Notes: generated from the sequence alone by a model not told the origin. DNA of 64,000 bases from Clostridia bacterium (GCA_017463485.1 JAFTPD010000009.1:159076-223075); one strand, 5' to 3'; positions 7,391 through 17,487 are shown, numbered from the stretch's first letter. Numbers and translations: made by a program.

Positions 7391-7480
7391 ACCGCCGTGA
7401 CGGCGGTTACAAAAATATTTATCCATCACAGAATCGGGCGGGTTGTTGCAAAAATGCAACAGCCCTTTTTACTTTTCAAA
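7391..7480. terminator. Two further hairpins between acpP and Nudix gene
   Basis: ACCGCCG-TGA-CGGCGGT at 7391-7407, and GGGTTGTTGC/GCAACAGCCC at about 7439-7465 followed by TTTTTACTTTT. They separate convergent transcripts (acpP plus strand, infB-Nudix minus strand). Confidence 0.7.
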
Positions 7481-7481
7481 T

Positions 7482-7901
7482 TCAAAGTCCCATTCTGCGT
7501 TTTGCCGCACGGAAAACGTTCTTGTCGTTTTCGTGAGTGAGAGAACGCTCAGCCGCGTCAACCGGTACCCACTCAACGTCAGCGATCTCGCCATGACGGG
7601 GGTGTATTTCGGTCTGCTCGGTCACGGCAAGGAAATAAAGAACCTCCTTGCGCACGCCCGGCACGGGGCTATAATGTACTCTTTCACAAAAATCAGACTC
7701 GATAGTAATTCTGACAGCAGTTTCTTCCTCTACCTCGCGGATAGCTGTTTCGTGTTCGGTTTCTCCCGCTTCAACATGTCCCTTGGGGAAAGAACGGTGT
7801 CCGCCGCGCTTGTGTCGTATCATAAGTATATATGTTTTTCCGTCGCCTTTGTCCTTGCGGAAAACCAAAGCGCCGCAAGACTTTTCATAAGACAATGCCA
7901 T
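7482..7901 (-). CDS. Nudix hydrolase
   Basis: 139 residues. The Nudix box is present from about residue 43: G-HVEAG-E-TEHETAI-RE-V-EEE-T, matching Gx5Ex7REUxEE; the usual following glycine is alanine here. These enzymes hydrolyse nucleoside diphosphates linked to another group; short proteins starting with SCGALVFR and with SFPKGHVE resemble diadenosine-tetraphosphate hydrolases, but the substrate is not certain. The ATG at 7901 follows AAAGGTGG. It is the last gene after infB on the minus strand, in the place where rbfA or truB is often found. A strong hairpin (GTGGGACG/CGTCCCAC, 7975-8002) sits between it and infB. Confidence 0.88.
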   Translation of the reverse strand: MALSYEKSCGALVFRKDKGDGKTYILMIRHKRGGHRSFPKGHVEAGETEHETAIREVEEETAVRITIESDFCERVHYSPVPGVRKEVLYFLAVTEQTEIHPRHGEIADVEWVPVDAAERSLTHENDKNVFRAAKRRMGL

Positions 7902-7974
7902 GGAGCTCGCCACCTTTCGACAAGCATGTGCCAAAGAGGCAAATGCTATTGGATTTTACAAACGTCCCGTTGCC

Positions 7975-8002
7975 GTGGGACGAAGCGCACGCTCCGTCCC
8001 AC
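7975..8002. terminator. Hairpin between infB and Nudix gene
   Basis: Arms GTGGGACG (7975-7982) and CGTCCCAC (7995-8002), with additional pairing inside. No U-run follows on the minus strand, so it may slow or protect RNA rather than terminate. Confidence 0.5.
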
Positions 8003-8014
8003 GCACGGATATTA

Positions 8015-10726
8015 TTATCTCGGAATCTCTTCCATTATGAATGCTTCAAGAATATCTCCGACCTTGATGTCGTTGAATCTTTCAAGTCCGACACCGCACT
8101 CGTAGCCGTCAGCCACCTCGCGCACGTCGTCCTTGAAACGCTTGAGAGAGCTTATCTTATCCTCAAAGATTACCACGCCGTCGCGCACGATACGTATCTG
8201 GGACGCGCGGGTGATCTTGCCATCTGTGATATAAGAGCCTGCAATAGTTCCGACGTTGGGAACGTGAATGGTCTGTCTGACCTCTGCGTGTCCAAGCAGA
8301 TTTTCACGGAACTTGGGAGCAAGCATACCCTTCATAGCTGCCTCAATCTCCTCGATGCACTCGTAAATAACTCGATAGGTGCGGATCTCAACGCTCTGTC
8401 TGTCTGCGCTGTCAAGCGCCTTTTTGTCGGGACGGACGTTAAATCCGACGATAATGGCATTGGAAGCCGCCGCGAAGGTAACATCGCCCTCGGTAATTCC
8501 GCCGACAGCCGCGTGAATAACGCTAACCTTTACCTCGCCGTTGTTAAGCTTCATCAGCGAGCTCTTGACCGCTTCAACCGTACCGTCAACGTCTGCCTTG
8601 ACAATGATATTCAGGCTCTTGATGCCCTCGCTCATCTGGTCGAACAGGTCGTTGAGGTTAGCTCTTGCGTTAGCCTTGAAGAACTCTTCTTTAGCCTTGC
8701 TTCTGCGGCGCTCCGCAAGCTCTCTTGCCATTCTTTCGTCGGCAACAGCCTCAAACTCGTCGCCTGCCTCGGGAACGTCTGCAAGACCTGTAATCTCTAC
8801 GGGAACGGAAGGTCCTGCGACCTTAACTAATTTACCGTTGTGGTCGGTCATAGCTCTTACACGTCCGACCGAAGTACCTGCGATAACGATATCTCCACCC
8901 TTGAGCGTACCGTTCTGTACCAACAGCGTTGCAACAGGACCGCGTCCCTTATCCAGCTTTGCCTCGATAACGATACCCTTTGCGCGGCGGTTGGGGTTAG
9001 CCTTGTACTCCTTCAGCTCGGCAATCATAAGAACGTTTTCAAGCAGCTCGTCAATACCCATACCCGTCAAAGCGGACACGGGAACGCACATAACGTCGCC
9101 GCCCCACTCCTCGCAAACGAGGTCGTATTTGGTAAGCTCCTGCTTTACGTTATCGGGATTTGCACTCGGCTTATCCATCTTGTTTATAGCTACGATAATT
9201 TCAACTCCTGCCGCCTTGGCATGGTTGATAGCTTCGACTGTCTGAGGCATGATTCCGTCATCGGCCGCAACTACGAGAATAGCAATATCTGTCGCTTGCG
9301 CACCTCTTGCACGCATGGCAGTGAACGCCTCGTGTCCGGGGGTGTCAAGGAAGGTAATGTCCTGTCCGTTAACGCTTACTCTGTAAGCACCGATATGCTG
9401 TGTGATACCGCCCGCCTCGCCTGCGGTAACGCTGGTGTGACGGATAGCGTCAAGCAGTGACGTCTTACCGTGGTCAACGTGTCCCATTACGCAAACAACG
9501 GGTGCGCGAGTAAGCAGCTCATCTGCGCTGTCCTCGTGATCGTCAAACAGCTTTTCTTCAATGGTGACAACAACTTCTTTGGTAACGGAAATACCAAGCT
9601 CGTCGGCAACGATAGCAGCAGTATCGTAGTCTACGGACTGGTTCACGGTAACCATCATTCCCAGCATCATCAGACGCTTGACGACCTCAGCGGAGGTAAC
9701 CTTGAGGCGAGATGCAAGATCGCTGACAATGATCTCGTCGGGGAGCTGTACGTTAAGCGGCGCTTTCTTGACGGGCGCCTGCTTCTTGGCGTTGTTATTC
9801 TTGTTAAATCCGGATTTTTTCATCTGCATGCCGCCGCGGTTGGATGCCTGCTGTTGACTCTTTTTGACCAACTTTTGGTTTCCGCCGCGCGCGTCCTGCA
9901 TGTTCTCGGACACGAAATTGTTGAGCTTGTCGTCGTACTTGGAAAGGTCAACCGTGCCACCTCTGGTATCTACCACACGGGTAGCTCCACGGGGCTTCTG
10001 CTGTTCCTGACCGCCCTTGGGCGTCTGACCTCTGACGATAGGCTGTACCTGGAACTTTTCTCTGGGTGCGCTCTGAACGTAATCGCCCTTATCGCGCATT
10101 GCCCCGCCGTCGCGGCGCTGATTATTTGAGCCCTGACGGTTGTCCTGACGTGCAGGCTGACGGAAATCGCTCTTTCCGCCCTGTCTGTCGTTTCTGTCGT
10201 TTCGGTCAAATCTGTCGTTTCGGTCAAAGCGACTGTCGCGGGAAGCGGTCTGCTGTGCCTGCGCGGCTTTCGTCTTTGCTTCTGCGGCAGCTTTTGCTTC
10301 TGCAGCAGCTTTGGCTTCTGCAGCAGCCTTTGCTTCTGCGGCAGCTTTTGCCTCTGCAGCGGCTTTTGCTTCAGCGGCGGCTTTTGCCTCTGCGGCGGCT
10401 TTTGCCTCTGCGGCAGCTTTTGCTTCAGCGGCGGCCTTTTCCTCAGCAGCCTTTGCTTCTGCAGCCGCTCTTTCCTCTGCGGCACGCTCCTCTGCTATTT
10501 TAGAAGGAATATAGGTTATTCCGTCCATATAATCCGATATATCATCAACCTGATTGCTATCGGTAAGAGATTGCATAAGGATATTAAATTCCCTGTCAGT
10601 CAGCGACTTCTGGGGCTTTACGTCCTCGATGCCCTTGGAAGCCAACAGCTCGGACAGGTCCTTGGTTTTAAGTCCCATATCCTTTGCCAACTGATTTATT
10701 TTGAATTGTGGATTGAATGCTGCCAT
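8015..10726 (-). CDS. infB: Translation initiation factor IF-2
   Basis: 903 residues. The GTPase core has [21 protein letters not shown]-type G1, DTPGHEAF (G3) and NKMD (G4); downstream are the IF-2 domain II, III and C-terminal fMet-tRNA-binding regions, with the family ending [13 protein letters not shown]. An N-terminal IF2-N fold ([21 protein letters not shown]) is followed by a long low-complexity linker: nine consecutive AEAKAA-type hexads (10275-10440), then an Arg/Asp/Gln-rich segment. The factor brings initiator tRNA to the 30S subunit. ATG follows AGGAGG. It completes the rimP-nusA-ylxR-ylxQ-infB cluster. Confidence 0.97.
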   Translation of the reverse strand: MAAFNPQFKINQLAKDMGLKTKDLSELLASKGIEDVKPQKSLTDREFNILMQSLTDSNQVDDISDYMDGITYIPSKIAEERAAEERAAAEAKAAEEKAAAEAKAAAEAKAAAEAKAAAEAKAAAEAKAAAEAKAAAEAKAAAEAKAAAEAKTKAAQAQQTASRDSRFDRNDRFDRNDRNDRQGGKSDFRQPARQDNRQGSNNQRRDGGAMRDKGDYVQSAPREKFQVQPIVRGQTPKGGQEQQKPRGATRVVDTRGGTVDLSKYDDKLNNFVSENMQDARGGNQKLVKKSQQQASNRGGMQMKKSGFNKNNNAKKQAPVKKAPLNVQLPDEIIVSDLASRLKVTSAEVVKRLMMLGMMVTVNQSVDYDTAAIVADELGISVTKEVVVTIEEKLFDDHEDSADELLTRAPVVCVMGHVDHGKTSLLDAIRHTSVTAGEAGGITQHIGAYRVSVNGQDITFLDTPGHEAFTAMRARGAQATDIAILVVAADDGIMPQTVEAINHAKAAGVEIIVAINKMDKPSANPDNVKQELTKYDLVCEEWGGDVMCVPVSALTGMGIDELLENVLMIAELKEYKANPNRRAKGIVIEAKLDKGRGPVATLLVQNGTLKGGDIVIAGTSVGRVRAMTDHNGKLVKVAGPSVPVEITGLADVPEAGDEFEAVADERMARELAERRRSKAKEEFFKANARANLNDLFDQMSEGIKSLNIIVKADVDGTVEAVKSSLMKLNNGEVKVSVIHAAVGGITEGDVTFAAASNAIIVGFNVRPDKKALDSADRQSVEIRTYRVIYECIEEIEAAMKGMLAPKFRENLLGHAEVRQTIHVPNVGTIAGSYITDGKITRASQIRIVRDGVVIFEDKISSLKRFKDDVREVADGYECGVGLERFNDIKVGDILEAFIMEEIPR
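10262..10480. repeat. 18-bp tandem repeats inside infB
   Basis: Nine consecutive imperfect copies of an 18-base unit encoding Ala-Glu-Ala-Lys-Ala-Ala, plus one separated unit. Synonymous differences between copies (GCC/GCT, TCT/TCA on the plus strand) show selection or age rather than a fresh expansion. Confidence 0.85.
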
Positions 10727-10766
10727 ATTACCTCCTAAACTGTAACTGTTAAGATATCAAAGTGTA

Positions 10767-11120
10767 TCAATGATTTTCGTCGCTCGGCAAATGTACTGCC
10801 ACTGCTCTCATGAGCTGTGAATCGAGAATTCCCACCGCCGCAGTTGCGCCCGTCTTTCCCACCGCGTGGGCAAGCTCCACGGCGCCAATATCAAGTCTGT
10901 AATGCGGAACGCCGTAAAAGTTACATTTCGACGTCAGCTTCGCGTGAGTATTGTCCGACGTATCCGACGCTTCGATCACCGCATACACCCTTTGCTCCGT
11001 CCCCGCTCGCTCCGAATCGCTCCGAAGTCGCTCGCACACCATAGGCGTACCTATCACGAGCTTGCGCGCTCTCGCGCAAAGCCCCAGCGTGGACAACAGC
11101 TTTTTGGTCTGCTCACTCAC
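10767..11120 (-). CDS. ylxQ: L7Ae-family RNA-binding protein (YlxQ)
   Basis: 117 residues with the L7Ae/L30e fold pattern: KLLSTLGLCARARKLVIGT at the start, a central VYAVIEASD strand, and the C-terminal hydrophobic helix. Such proteins bind kink-turn RNA; the exact role of YlxQ is not settled. Its ATG overlaps the ylxR stop by 4 bases (11117-11120), indicating coupled translation. Located between ylxR and infB as in many Bacillota. Confidence 0.9.
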   Translation of the reverse strand: MSEQTKKLLSTLGLCARARKLVIGTPMVCERLRSDSERAGTEQRVYAVIEASDTSDNTHAKLTSKCNFYGVPHYRLDIGAVELAHAVGKTGATAAVGILDSQLMRAVAVHLPSDENH

Positions 11121-11422
11121 AGGACGTCACCGCCCTCTGCAAGCTCGCGTTCCATATTCGTATATACCTCGTCGGATATCTCACACTCGAGATTTTTTGC
11201 AAGTCGACCGCTCTTTCGCACCCTTTTCAGACATTTTACGTCCTTGCATATATATGCTCCGCGACCGGATTTCTTGCCCGTAAAGTCAAGAGATACCTGA
11301 CCCTCGGGGTCGCGCACCACCCTCAAAAGCTCCCTCTTCGGCTTGTGCTCGTTGCATCCGAGACACTGACGGACGGGAACCTTTTTTTGCGGTGCGGCAT
11401 TGGAATTTTGCTTTTGTGCCAT
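11117..11422 (-). CDS. ylxR: YlxR (RnpM), DUF448
   Basis: 101 residues. The DUF448 signature is clear: VPVRQCLGCNEHKPKRELLRVVR, then SGRGAYICKDVKCLKR near residue 62. The B. subtilis protein has been reported to bind RNase P RNA (RnpM). About 15 extra polar residues precede the conserved domain. It sits 31 bases after nusA. Confidence 0.95.
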   Translation of the reverse strand: MAQKQNSNAAPQKKVPVRQCLGCNEHKPKRELLRVVRDPEGQVSLDFTGKKSGRGAYICKDVKCLKRVRKSGRLAKNLECEISDEVYTNMERELAEGGDVL

Positions 11423-11453
11423 ATCCGATCTTCCTTTCGAACAGCAAACGGGA

Positions 11454-12491
11454 TCAGTACTCCGAGCCCTCTGCCTTTATGTCGATCTTGTAGCCCGTAA
11501 GACGAGCGGCGAGGCGGACGTTCTGTCCCTCTCTGCCGATTGCAAGAGAAAGCTGCTCGGGAGCTACGATAACCTTACAGCTTCGCTCGCCCGTCATCTC
11601 TACCGAAATAACGCTTGCGGGCGCCAAAGCCGCCGCGATATACTCCTCGGGAGTTTCGCTGTAAGTAACGATATCTATCTTTTCCCCGTTGATCTCGCTG
11701 ATAACGGCATCAAGTCGCATATTGTGCGTACCAATGCACGCGCCTACTGCATCTACGTCGGGATCGCGGGAATATACTGCGATCTTGCTTCGCGAGCCTG
11801 CCTCACGGGATACGCCCTTGATAATGACGATACCGTCCTGGATCTCGGGAACCTCCAGCTCAAACAGACGCCATACGAGCTTGGGATGAATACGGGAGAG
11901 AGATACGATAGGACCTCTTGCCTCCTTGTTGATCTCTGTTACAAAAACCTTTACCTTCTGTCCGACGGTCAGTATCTCACCGGGGATCTGCTCGGGCTTC
12001 GTCAGCAGGTTAGTTCCCTGATCCAGCTCAAGGATAACTCCGCCGTCGTCGCGGTCAGTCTTGCTGACGGTTGCGGTCATAAGCTCCTCCTTCTTATTGG
12101 AGTAAGCCTCCTGCATAGCTATTCTCTCGCCCTCGCGGATAGCCTGAATGATAACGGATTTTCCCGCAGCCGCGCTGATACGGCGGAAGGCATCCGTCTT
12201 TACTTCCTTGTCCACGAATCCGCCAAGCACGTGTCTGCGGCTGAGATTCTTAGCGTCGGGAAGGGATATCTGGCAGGTAGGATCAACTACCTCCTCAACC
12301 ACCTCGCGGCGCTGATAGATCTTCATCTTTCTCTTGACGAAGTCATAATCGACACGCATAAGAGCGTTTGCGCCGTACTCCTTTTTGAATGCGGCAAGGA
12401 GTGCAGCCTCGATCTTCTCGATCATGTAGGACTGAGGGATGCCCTTTTCCTTTTCAAGCAACTCAAGGGCTGTGAAAAACTCAGAATTCAT
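11454..12491 (-). CDS. nusA: Transcription factor NusA
   Basis: 345 residues from the ATG at 12491 (MNSEFFTALELLEKEKGIP), which follows AAAGGAAG by 7 bases; a longer frame to 12527 lacks such a site. Domains in order: N-terminal RNA polymerase-binding domain, S1 domain (about 135-200), and two KH domains, the second with the IGREGQNVRLAARLTG motif. The short form without C-terminal acidic repeats is usual in Bacillota. It modulates pausing and termination. Confidence 0.97.
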   Translation of the reverse strand: MNSEFFTALELLEKEKGIPQSYMIEKIEAALLAAFKKEYGANALMRVDYDFVKRKMKIYQRREVVEEVVDPTCQISLPDAKNLSRRHVLGGFVDKEVKTDAFRRISAAAGKSVIIQAIREGERIAMQEAYSNKKEELMTATVSKTDRDDGGVILELDQGTNLLTKPEQIPGEILTVGQKVKVFVTEINKEARGPIVSLSRIHPKLVWRLFELEVPEIQDGIVIIKGVSREAGSRSKIAVYSRDPDVDAVGACIGTHNMRLDAVISEINGEKIDIVTYSETPEEYIAAALAPASVISVEMTGERSCKVIVAPEQLSLAIGREGQNVRLAARLTGYKIDIKAEGSEY

Positions 12492-12551
12492 ACCTAAACT
12501 TCCTTTCGGGTATTTTATATTGTGCAAATTTTTTTACTGTTTTACGCGGTA

Positions 12552-13082
12552 TCAGAAATCGAATACCGTTCTTGCCTTGGCAACGCTGTCTGCGCCAATG
12601 ACCTTCACAGCGCCCGCCGTTTCAATGGTGATACTGCCGTCCTCGGCGTATTCGCGAAGGATGCCGACCTGCACCTTGCTGCCGTCAAGCGGCGCGTAGA
12701 GCTTCAGCTCCACCTTTTCGCCGATACAGTGCAGAAAATGCTCGGGACGGGAAAGATTGCGCTCGATACCGGGGGAAGAAACCTCCAGCATGTATGCTAC
12801 CTCAATGGGATCAGCCTCGTCAAGCGGAGCATCCACCGCGCGAGTGAATTTTTCGCAGTCGTCGATAGTGATTCCCTCTTGACTGTCAATGGTGATGCGG
12901 AGAATATAATCCGCTCCCTCCTTGACGTATTCAACGTCCCACAGAGTATATCCCATACTCTCAGCGATAGGTGAGATGATTTCGGTTACAGTCGCCGCGA
13001 TCCTGCCGCCACGTCCCGCGCCGGGGGTACGGACTGCACGGAGCTTACGTCCTCCGTTTTCAGATACGTTATTTTCAGCCAC
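12552..13082 (-). CDS. rimP: Ribosome maturation factor RimP
   Basis: 176 residues using a GTG start at 13082, placed 7 bases after AAAGGAG; the ATG at 13133 has no ribosome-binding site and lies inside the leader hairpin. The N-terminal RimP domain includes GYTLWDVEYVKEGADYILRI and the following DCEKFTRAVDAPLDEADPI; the C-terminal SH3-like domain starts near LKLYAPLDG. RimP helps assemble the 30S subunit. First gene of the nusA-infB cluster. Confidence 0.95.
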   Translation of the reverse strand: MAENNVSENGGRKLRAVRTPGAGRGGRIAATVTEIISPIAESMGYTLWDVEYVKEGADYILRITIDSQEGITIDDCEKFTRAVDAPLDEADPIEVAYMLEVSSPGIERNLSRPEHFLHCIGEKVELKLYAPLDGSKVQVGILREYAEDGSITIETAGAVKVIGADSVAKARTVFDF

Positions 13083-13110
13083 GGAATTTCTCCTTTCGTG
13101 ATCTTTACAA

Positions 13111-13141
13111 AAAGCAGGAGTGGATTTTGTCAACCCACTCC
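13111..13141 (-). terminator. Leader hairpin ahead of rimP
   Basis: Minus-strand GGAGTGG...CCACTCC stem (13141-13117) with extra pairs inside, followed by TGCTTTTTG. Because it lies between the promoter at 13169-13197 and rimP, it may act as an attenuator. Confidence 0.55.
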
Positions 13142-13168
13142 GCCACTTTGCTATTATCTACTGTTAAC

Positions 13169-13197
13169 AGTATACCACACCGACTTTAAAATTTCAA
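13169..13197 (-). promoter_or_regulatory. Promoter of rimP-nusA-infB operon
   Basis: Minus-strand TTGAAA (13197-13192), 17-bp spacer, TATACT (13174-13169). The stretch from 13198 to 13346 is AT-rich with nothing else evident. Confidence 0.8.
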
Positions 13198-13346
13198 GGG
13201 CTTTTTAAAATTTTTTCAACTTTTTCCATATAAATTTTGCAAGAATTTGCGTCCGCATTTTTGTTTATTTTGCCCAAACATTCAAAAACTTTGCGTGTTC
13301 TTCAAAAAAGATTTGCAAACAATTTCAAAAAACATCACATATGTTG

Positions 13347-13375
13347 TTTACAAAATTAAAAATATGTGGTATAAT
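13347..13375 (+). promoter_or_regulatory. Promoter of yybS-gdpP-rplI-dnaB operon
   Basis: TTTACA (13347-13352), 17-bp spacer, TATAAT (13370-13375). Confidence 0.8.
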
Positions 13376-13419
13376 ATTATAATGATGCTGTTTTGAAGGA
13401 AAGGAATATTTTTCCCGAT

Positions 13420-14799
13420 ATGTTTGAAAGTAACGAATTGCTCACCGACAGCCGACTGCCGCTCACACTTTCCGAGATAGATCCCTCGGATAACGACGAC
13501 AGCACGGACGGTGACGCTGACCAAGATACACAAGTGCCGCCCGAATTCGGAGCGCCGCACTTTACCCCGCCGCCAAAGGTGGAATTTGTTGACCACGCGC
13601 CCATTGAGCGCAAGGGCATACAAGGCTCTGCCGCCGCTCTGCTTTACGCTTTACTGATAGCGGCACTCGTGTCCATTCCGTTTTCCCTGTTCGGATTTAC
13701 AGACTTGATAAACGAGCAGATATTCAACGTTCTCGCTATCGCGCTGTGCGTGGGCTTCATATATTATCTGTCCCGCGCGGCAAAGCAGGCACGCGGTGTC
13801 GTACCGCTGTTAATTTTCTTCGCCATTTTGCTTTTCGTTATGATGGCATCCGCGGCACTTTCGCTTCTCCTTCTTGCATCACTGTTCTTTATCAGCCAAG
13901 GAAGCTTTTTGCTGACCGTGTCCAAGAAAAAACATATTCCCTTGCTTTTGATAATTCCCGCTGTGGCTTACGCCGCGACATTGGGACTTAGCGCGGCACT
14001 CGGATTTTTCCGTCCGCTGTTTTGCGCGGTCTGCCTTTTGCCTATTCCTGCGACAGTTCTGCTGTCCGTCACCACTCACTCCTGTGCAAAGCGCGACGGC
14101 ATTACCCGCGTGGGCTCGATATGCGCGACATCGCTCGGTCTGATAGCAACTCTGCTTGCTATTCTCGCAATACTTCTGTATACGAGAATGGGCGAGATAT
14201 CCGTGGCGGCGATAGAACGGGCAATGAGTACCTTCCGCGATATGCTGTTCGAGGCTTTGACCGCGTTAGAGGCGGATATGGGCAACGGTGTTGAGCAGAT
14301 CATTCCCGACGACCTCGCTCTCGAAACCGTCAACGCGACGGTAAACATCCTCCCCGGTACTGCGATAGCCTTCGTAAACGTATTCGCCTTCTTTGCGCAG
14401 GTGGTACTGCTGGGTACGCTTCGCACGTGGGGCGTGATACAAAAGCCCGTCCGCAAGATGTTTGAGTTTTCCATGAGCTTTATGTCCGCCGCAGTATTCG
14501 CAGTCGCACTGATAGTATTCCTTATCGACAGCGGCGACACTAAATCCTCACTTGTGGGAACGGTGGCAAACAATCTGACCATCATATTCGAACCCGGTCT
14601 TGCGCTTTGCGGAATAGATTCACTGACAAAACACATGGTGGCAAAGCAGCAAGGATGCGGTCTGTTGCTTTTGGCAGGCGCTGTGCTTATCATGTCCGTG
14701 GTCATGAATTTCCTTATGACCGCGCTTGCCGCTATCGGCGCGTTCTTCATCATCAAAAAGCTTATAACCGACATTCAGGCAAAGAACAAGGACAACTGA
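13420..14799 (+). CDS. YybS-like (DUF2232-type) membrane protein
   Basis: 459 residues from the ATG at 13420; the purine-rich GAAGGAAAGG lies 12 or more bases upstream, so an alternative TTG at 13393 cannot be excluded. The first 80 residues are cytosolic and rich in Asp/Pro; the rest has about ten membrane helices. I assign it to the YybS group mainly by position: yybS precedes gdpP (yybT), rplI and dnaB/dnaC in B. subtilis, exactly as here. Function in this family is unknown. The long acidic N-terminal tail is unusual for YybS-type proteins. Confidence 0.65.
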   Translation: MFESNELLTDSRLPLTLSEIDPSDNDDSTDGDADQDTQVPPEFGAPHFTPPPKVEFVDHAPIERKGIQGSAAALLYALLIAALVSIPFSLFGFTDLINEQIFNVLAIALCVGFIYYLSRAAKQARGVVPLLIFFAILLFVMMASAALSLLLLASLFFISQGSFLLTVSKKKHIPLLLIIPAVAYAATLGLSAALGFFRPLFCAVCLLPIPATVLLSVTTHSCAKRDGITRVGSICATSLGLIATLLAILAILLYTRMGEISVAAIERAMSTFRDMLFEALTALEADMGNGVEQIIPDDLALETVNATVNILPGTAIAFVNVFAFFAQVVLLGTLRTWGVIQKPVRKMFEFSMSFMSAAVFAVALIVFLIDSGDTKSSLVGTVANNLTIIFEPGLALCGIDSLTKHMVAKQQGCGLLLLAGAVLIMSVVMNFLMTALAAIGAFFIIKKLITDIQAKNKDN

Positions 14800-14845
14800 C
14801 AAAGACAACCCCCGTCATTTCACTTTTGAAAGGAGCGGTCTTGAT

Positions 14846-17005
14846 ATGAAAAATAATAATCTGCCCCAAAATCAAAAAAATAATTCTGCACGTCCCGACA
14901 GCAGAATTCCCTTTGCTATATGTACGGCTGAGGGACTTCTGTTCCTCGTACTGTTCACGCTTTTGTCTGTATTCAGACCTAAAAGCAGTTGGATATACGG
15001 TATCGTGCTGTCAGCGGCGTATCTTATTACCGCAGGCATAACGTTTCTGGTATACACTCTGCGCTTTGCCGTTTCAAGCAAGGCGGAAAGCACTGCAGAG
15101 CATCTTAATACCGACATATACCGTATGTTCCGCGCCGTTATCGACATTCCCTACGCCGTCTTGACAAGCGACGGTGACGTAAAGGTCATCAACAACGCGC
15201 TTCAGGATATCCTCGGCGTGCGCTCGTCGGTGTGCAACATTCCTTTGCACGACATCTGCCCCACGGTGGATATGGCGCAGGTGATAAGCGGAGCGAAAAA
15301 CCGCGCGCCCTCCGAGGCTGACATGGCTGTAGCTCTGCCCTCCTCCGCCCAGAGCGAGGGGAACATTACGGTGCGACTTATCGACGGCAAGCGTTATTTC
15401 CTTGAAAGCTATATGTTCCGTCAGCGCACGGATACCTACTATTTCGTGGTATTCAGGGATGTAAACGATTACCTCGACTATCTCGACAAGACCAACCGCG
15501 AGCATATCGTGGTGGCGTACATTGAGCTTGACAACCTTCAGGAGCTGACGCAGTTCGTCCGCGCAAACTACCGTAACACCGCAAACCTTATCGAGCATAA
15601 GCTCACCGAATGGGTGTCCGGCATGAACGGTATGCTCCGCGAATACGACAGAGATAAATATATCGCCATGTTCTCGGAGGAAGCGCTTGACGAGTGCATC
15701 AAAAATAACTTCTCCATTCTCAATGAGATCATGCATATTGAGGTAGGCGATAACAGCTTCCCCATCTCGGTGTCAATGGGTATTGCGGACGTGGACGGTC
15801 CTATGCAGGAGCGTGAAAGACTTGCAGGCTCGGCACTTGAGCTTGCACTTCAGCGAGGCGGAAATCAGGTTGCCCTCACTCGCAGAGGTCACAGCGGAAT
15901 GCAGTTCTTCGGCGGCGCGCATAAGACTCTGGAGAGCAACACCTCCATCACCTCCCGCGTCAGCGCCAGCCTTATCGAGCGGCAGCTTAGATCCTGCGAC
16001 AACGTGCTTATCATGGGACACGCCAACCCCGACTTTGACTCTATCGGCGCTTGCGTTGGCGCATACCGCCTGTCAAAAAGCATTCTCGCAGCAGAGGGAC
16101 GCGGCAATATTCCCGTAAATATCGTCGTCAACAAGGAATGTGATACCTTCCGCACCTGCGCCGCTCACCTTGCGGCTGTACCCGAATACGACACGGTATT
16201 TATTGACCGCGCAACGGCACAGACCAAGATAACCTCGCGCACGGTGCTGATAATATGTGACGTAAACAATCCCGTCATATTCGAAGCTCCCCAGCTTATA
16301 GGCTGTATCCCTGCGGACGACGGAGTGGCATCTATTGCCGTTATCGACCACCACAGACTTGTAAAGGAGCTTCCCTTTACCCCGTTCCTCCATTACATCA
16401 AGGCGGCAAAATCCTCCGCATCCGAGATAATGGCGGAAATACTTGAACAGAGCAACTACGCCGATACTCTTCTCAAGGAGGAGGCAAATCTGTTGCTTGC
16501 GGGTATTATGCTTGATACCCATAACTTTACACGAAGTGCCGGCGCGCAAACCTTTGAGGTAACGTATTACCTCTACGGACGCAACGCCCACACCGATATC
16601 GTGCGAGAGTTCTTTAACGAGCGCATAGACGAGCTGCTCGTGGCGAGTGATTTTGACTCTCACACGCAGATATACGAGGACATTTTCGCCATTACCTGGC
16701 TGTCCGACGACCACGATCCCACCCCCGAGGATCGCATTGCGGCTTCCAAGGCGGCGGATAAGCTGCTCGGAGTTCGCGGCATTGAGGCGTCCTTCGCACT
16801 TGCCGTTATCAATAACAACGTAATAATCTCGGGACGCTCTAAGGGCAGAATAAACGTTCAGCTCATTCTTGAGAAGCTGGAGGGCGGCGGACACTTCGAT
16901 ATGGCGGGCGCACAGGTGAACAATTCCACCGTTGAGGAGGCTTACGAGCTTCTGTGCGGCGCTATCGACGAGTACAAGCTCCAATTTCCCGAGCAATTTA
17001 TGTAA
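14846..17005 (+). CDS. gdpP: Cyclic-di-AMP phosphodiesterase GdpP
   Basis: 719 residues. Two N-terminal membrane helices (about 23-75), a PAS-like domain (about 90-190), a degenerate GGDEF domain (about 200-330; the GGDEF box itself is not recognisable), then the DHH/DHHA1 hydrolase: MGHANPDFDSIGA near residue 388, DHH near 500, and the C-terminal GGGHFDMAGA motif near 685. This is the architecture of GdpP, which cleaves c-di-AMP to pApA at the membrane and so influences potassium and osmotic control. It is 46 bases after the yybS-like gene and 27 bases before rplI. Confidence 0.95.
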   Translation: MKNNNLPQNQKNNSARPDSRIPFAICTAEGLLFLVLFTLLSVFRPKSSWIYGIVLSAAYLITAGITFLVYTLRFAVSSKAESTAEHLNTDIYRMFRAVIDIPYAVLTSDGDVKVINNALQDILGVRSSVCNIPLHDICPTVDMAQVISGAKNRAPSEADMAVALPSSAQSEGNITVRLIDGKRYFLESYMFRQRTDTYYFVVFRDVNDYLDYLDKTNREHIVVAYIELDNLQELTQFVRANYRNTANLIEHKLTEWVSGMNGMLREYDRDKYIAMFSEEALDECIKNNFSILNEIMHIEVGDNSFPISVSMGIADVDGPMQERERLAGSALELALQRGGNQVALTRRGHSGMQFFGGAHKTLESNTSITSRVSASLIERQLRSCDNVLIMGHANPDFDSIGACVGAYRLSKSILAAEGRGNIPVNIVVNKECDTFRTCAAHLAAVPEYDTVFIDRATAQTKITSRTVLIICDVNNPVIFEAPQLIGCIPADDGVASIAVIDHHRLVKELPFTPFLHYIKAAKSSASEIMAEILEQSNYADTLLKEEANLLLAGIMLDTHNFTRSAGAQTFEVTYYLYGRNAHTDIVREFFNERIDELLVASDFDSHTQIYEDIFAITWLSDDHDPTPEDRIAASKAADKLLGVRGIEASFALAVINNNVIISGRSKGRINVQLILEKLEGGGHFDMAGAQVNNSTVEEAYELLCGAIDEYKLQFPEQFM

Positions 17006-17032
17006 TTCATCACAGGAAAGGAACACAAAATC

Positions 17033-17476
17033 ATGAAAGTAGTATTGCTTGCTGACGTAAAAGGTCAGGGAAAGAAAAACGATATAATTAACGTATCCGA
17101 CGGATACGCACGCAACTTCCTCTTCCCCAAGAAGCTGGCTGTTGAGGCTGATTCCAAGATTCTCAACGAGATTCGAGGTAAGGAGGAGTCCAAGGCTCAC
17201 AAGATAGAGGTCGAGACCGCCGAGGCGCGCGCGCTTGCCGCAAAGCTTGACACTCTGCTTATCAAGATCACCGCATCCTCGGGTGCTGACGACCGACTTT
17301 ACGGCTCGATCACTGCGAAGGATATCGCCGAGCGGCTGCAAAGCGACTATTCCATCACCGTGGATAAGCGCAAGATACAGCTCGGCGACCCCATCCGTGC
17401 ATACGGACAATACGACATTGACGTAAAGCTGTATTCCGATATAGTCGGCAAGCTCCACGTCCTTGTCTGCAAATAA
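17033..17476 (+). CDS. rplI: Ribosomal protein bL9
   Basis: 147 residues, normal. The N-terminal [36 protein letters not shown] pattern (read in parts: [22 protein letters not shown]) is the bL9 rRNA-binding domain; a long helix links it to the C-terminal domain. Start follows AAAGGAA. Eleven bases separate it from dnaB. Confidence 0.97.
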   Translation: MKVVLLADVKGQGKKNDIINVSDGYARNFLFPKKLAVEADSKILNEIRGKEESKAHKIEVETAEARALAAKLDTLLIKITASSGADDRLYGSITAKDIAERLQSDYSITVDKRKIQLGDPIRAYGQYDIDVKLYSDIVGKLHVLVCK

Positions 17477-17487
17477 CGGAGTGATAT

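Noticed and set aside
10311-10514. Ala/Ser/Phe repetitive protein on the plus strand
   Set aside because: Complement of the AEAKAA repeats of infB.
16073-17458. 461-residue minus-strand open frame
   Set aside because: Antisense to gdpP and rplI; no start signal and improbable composition.
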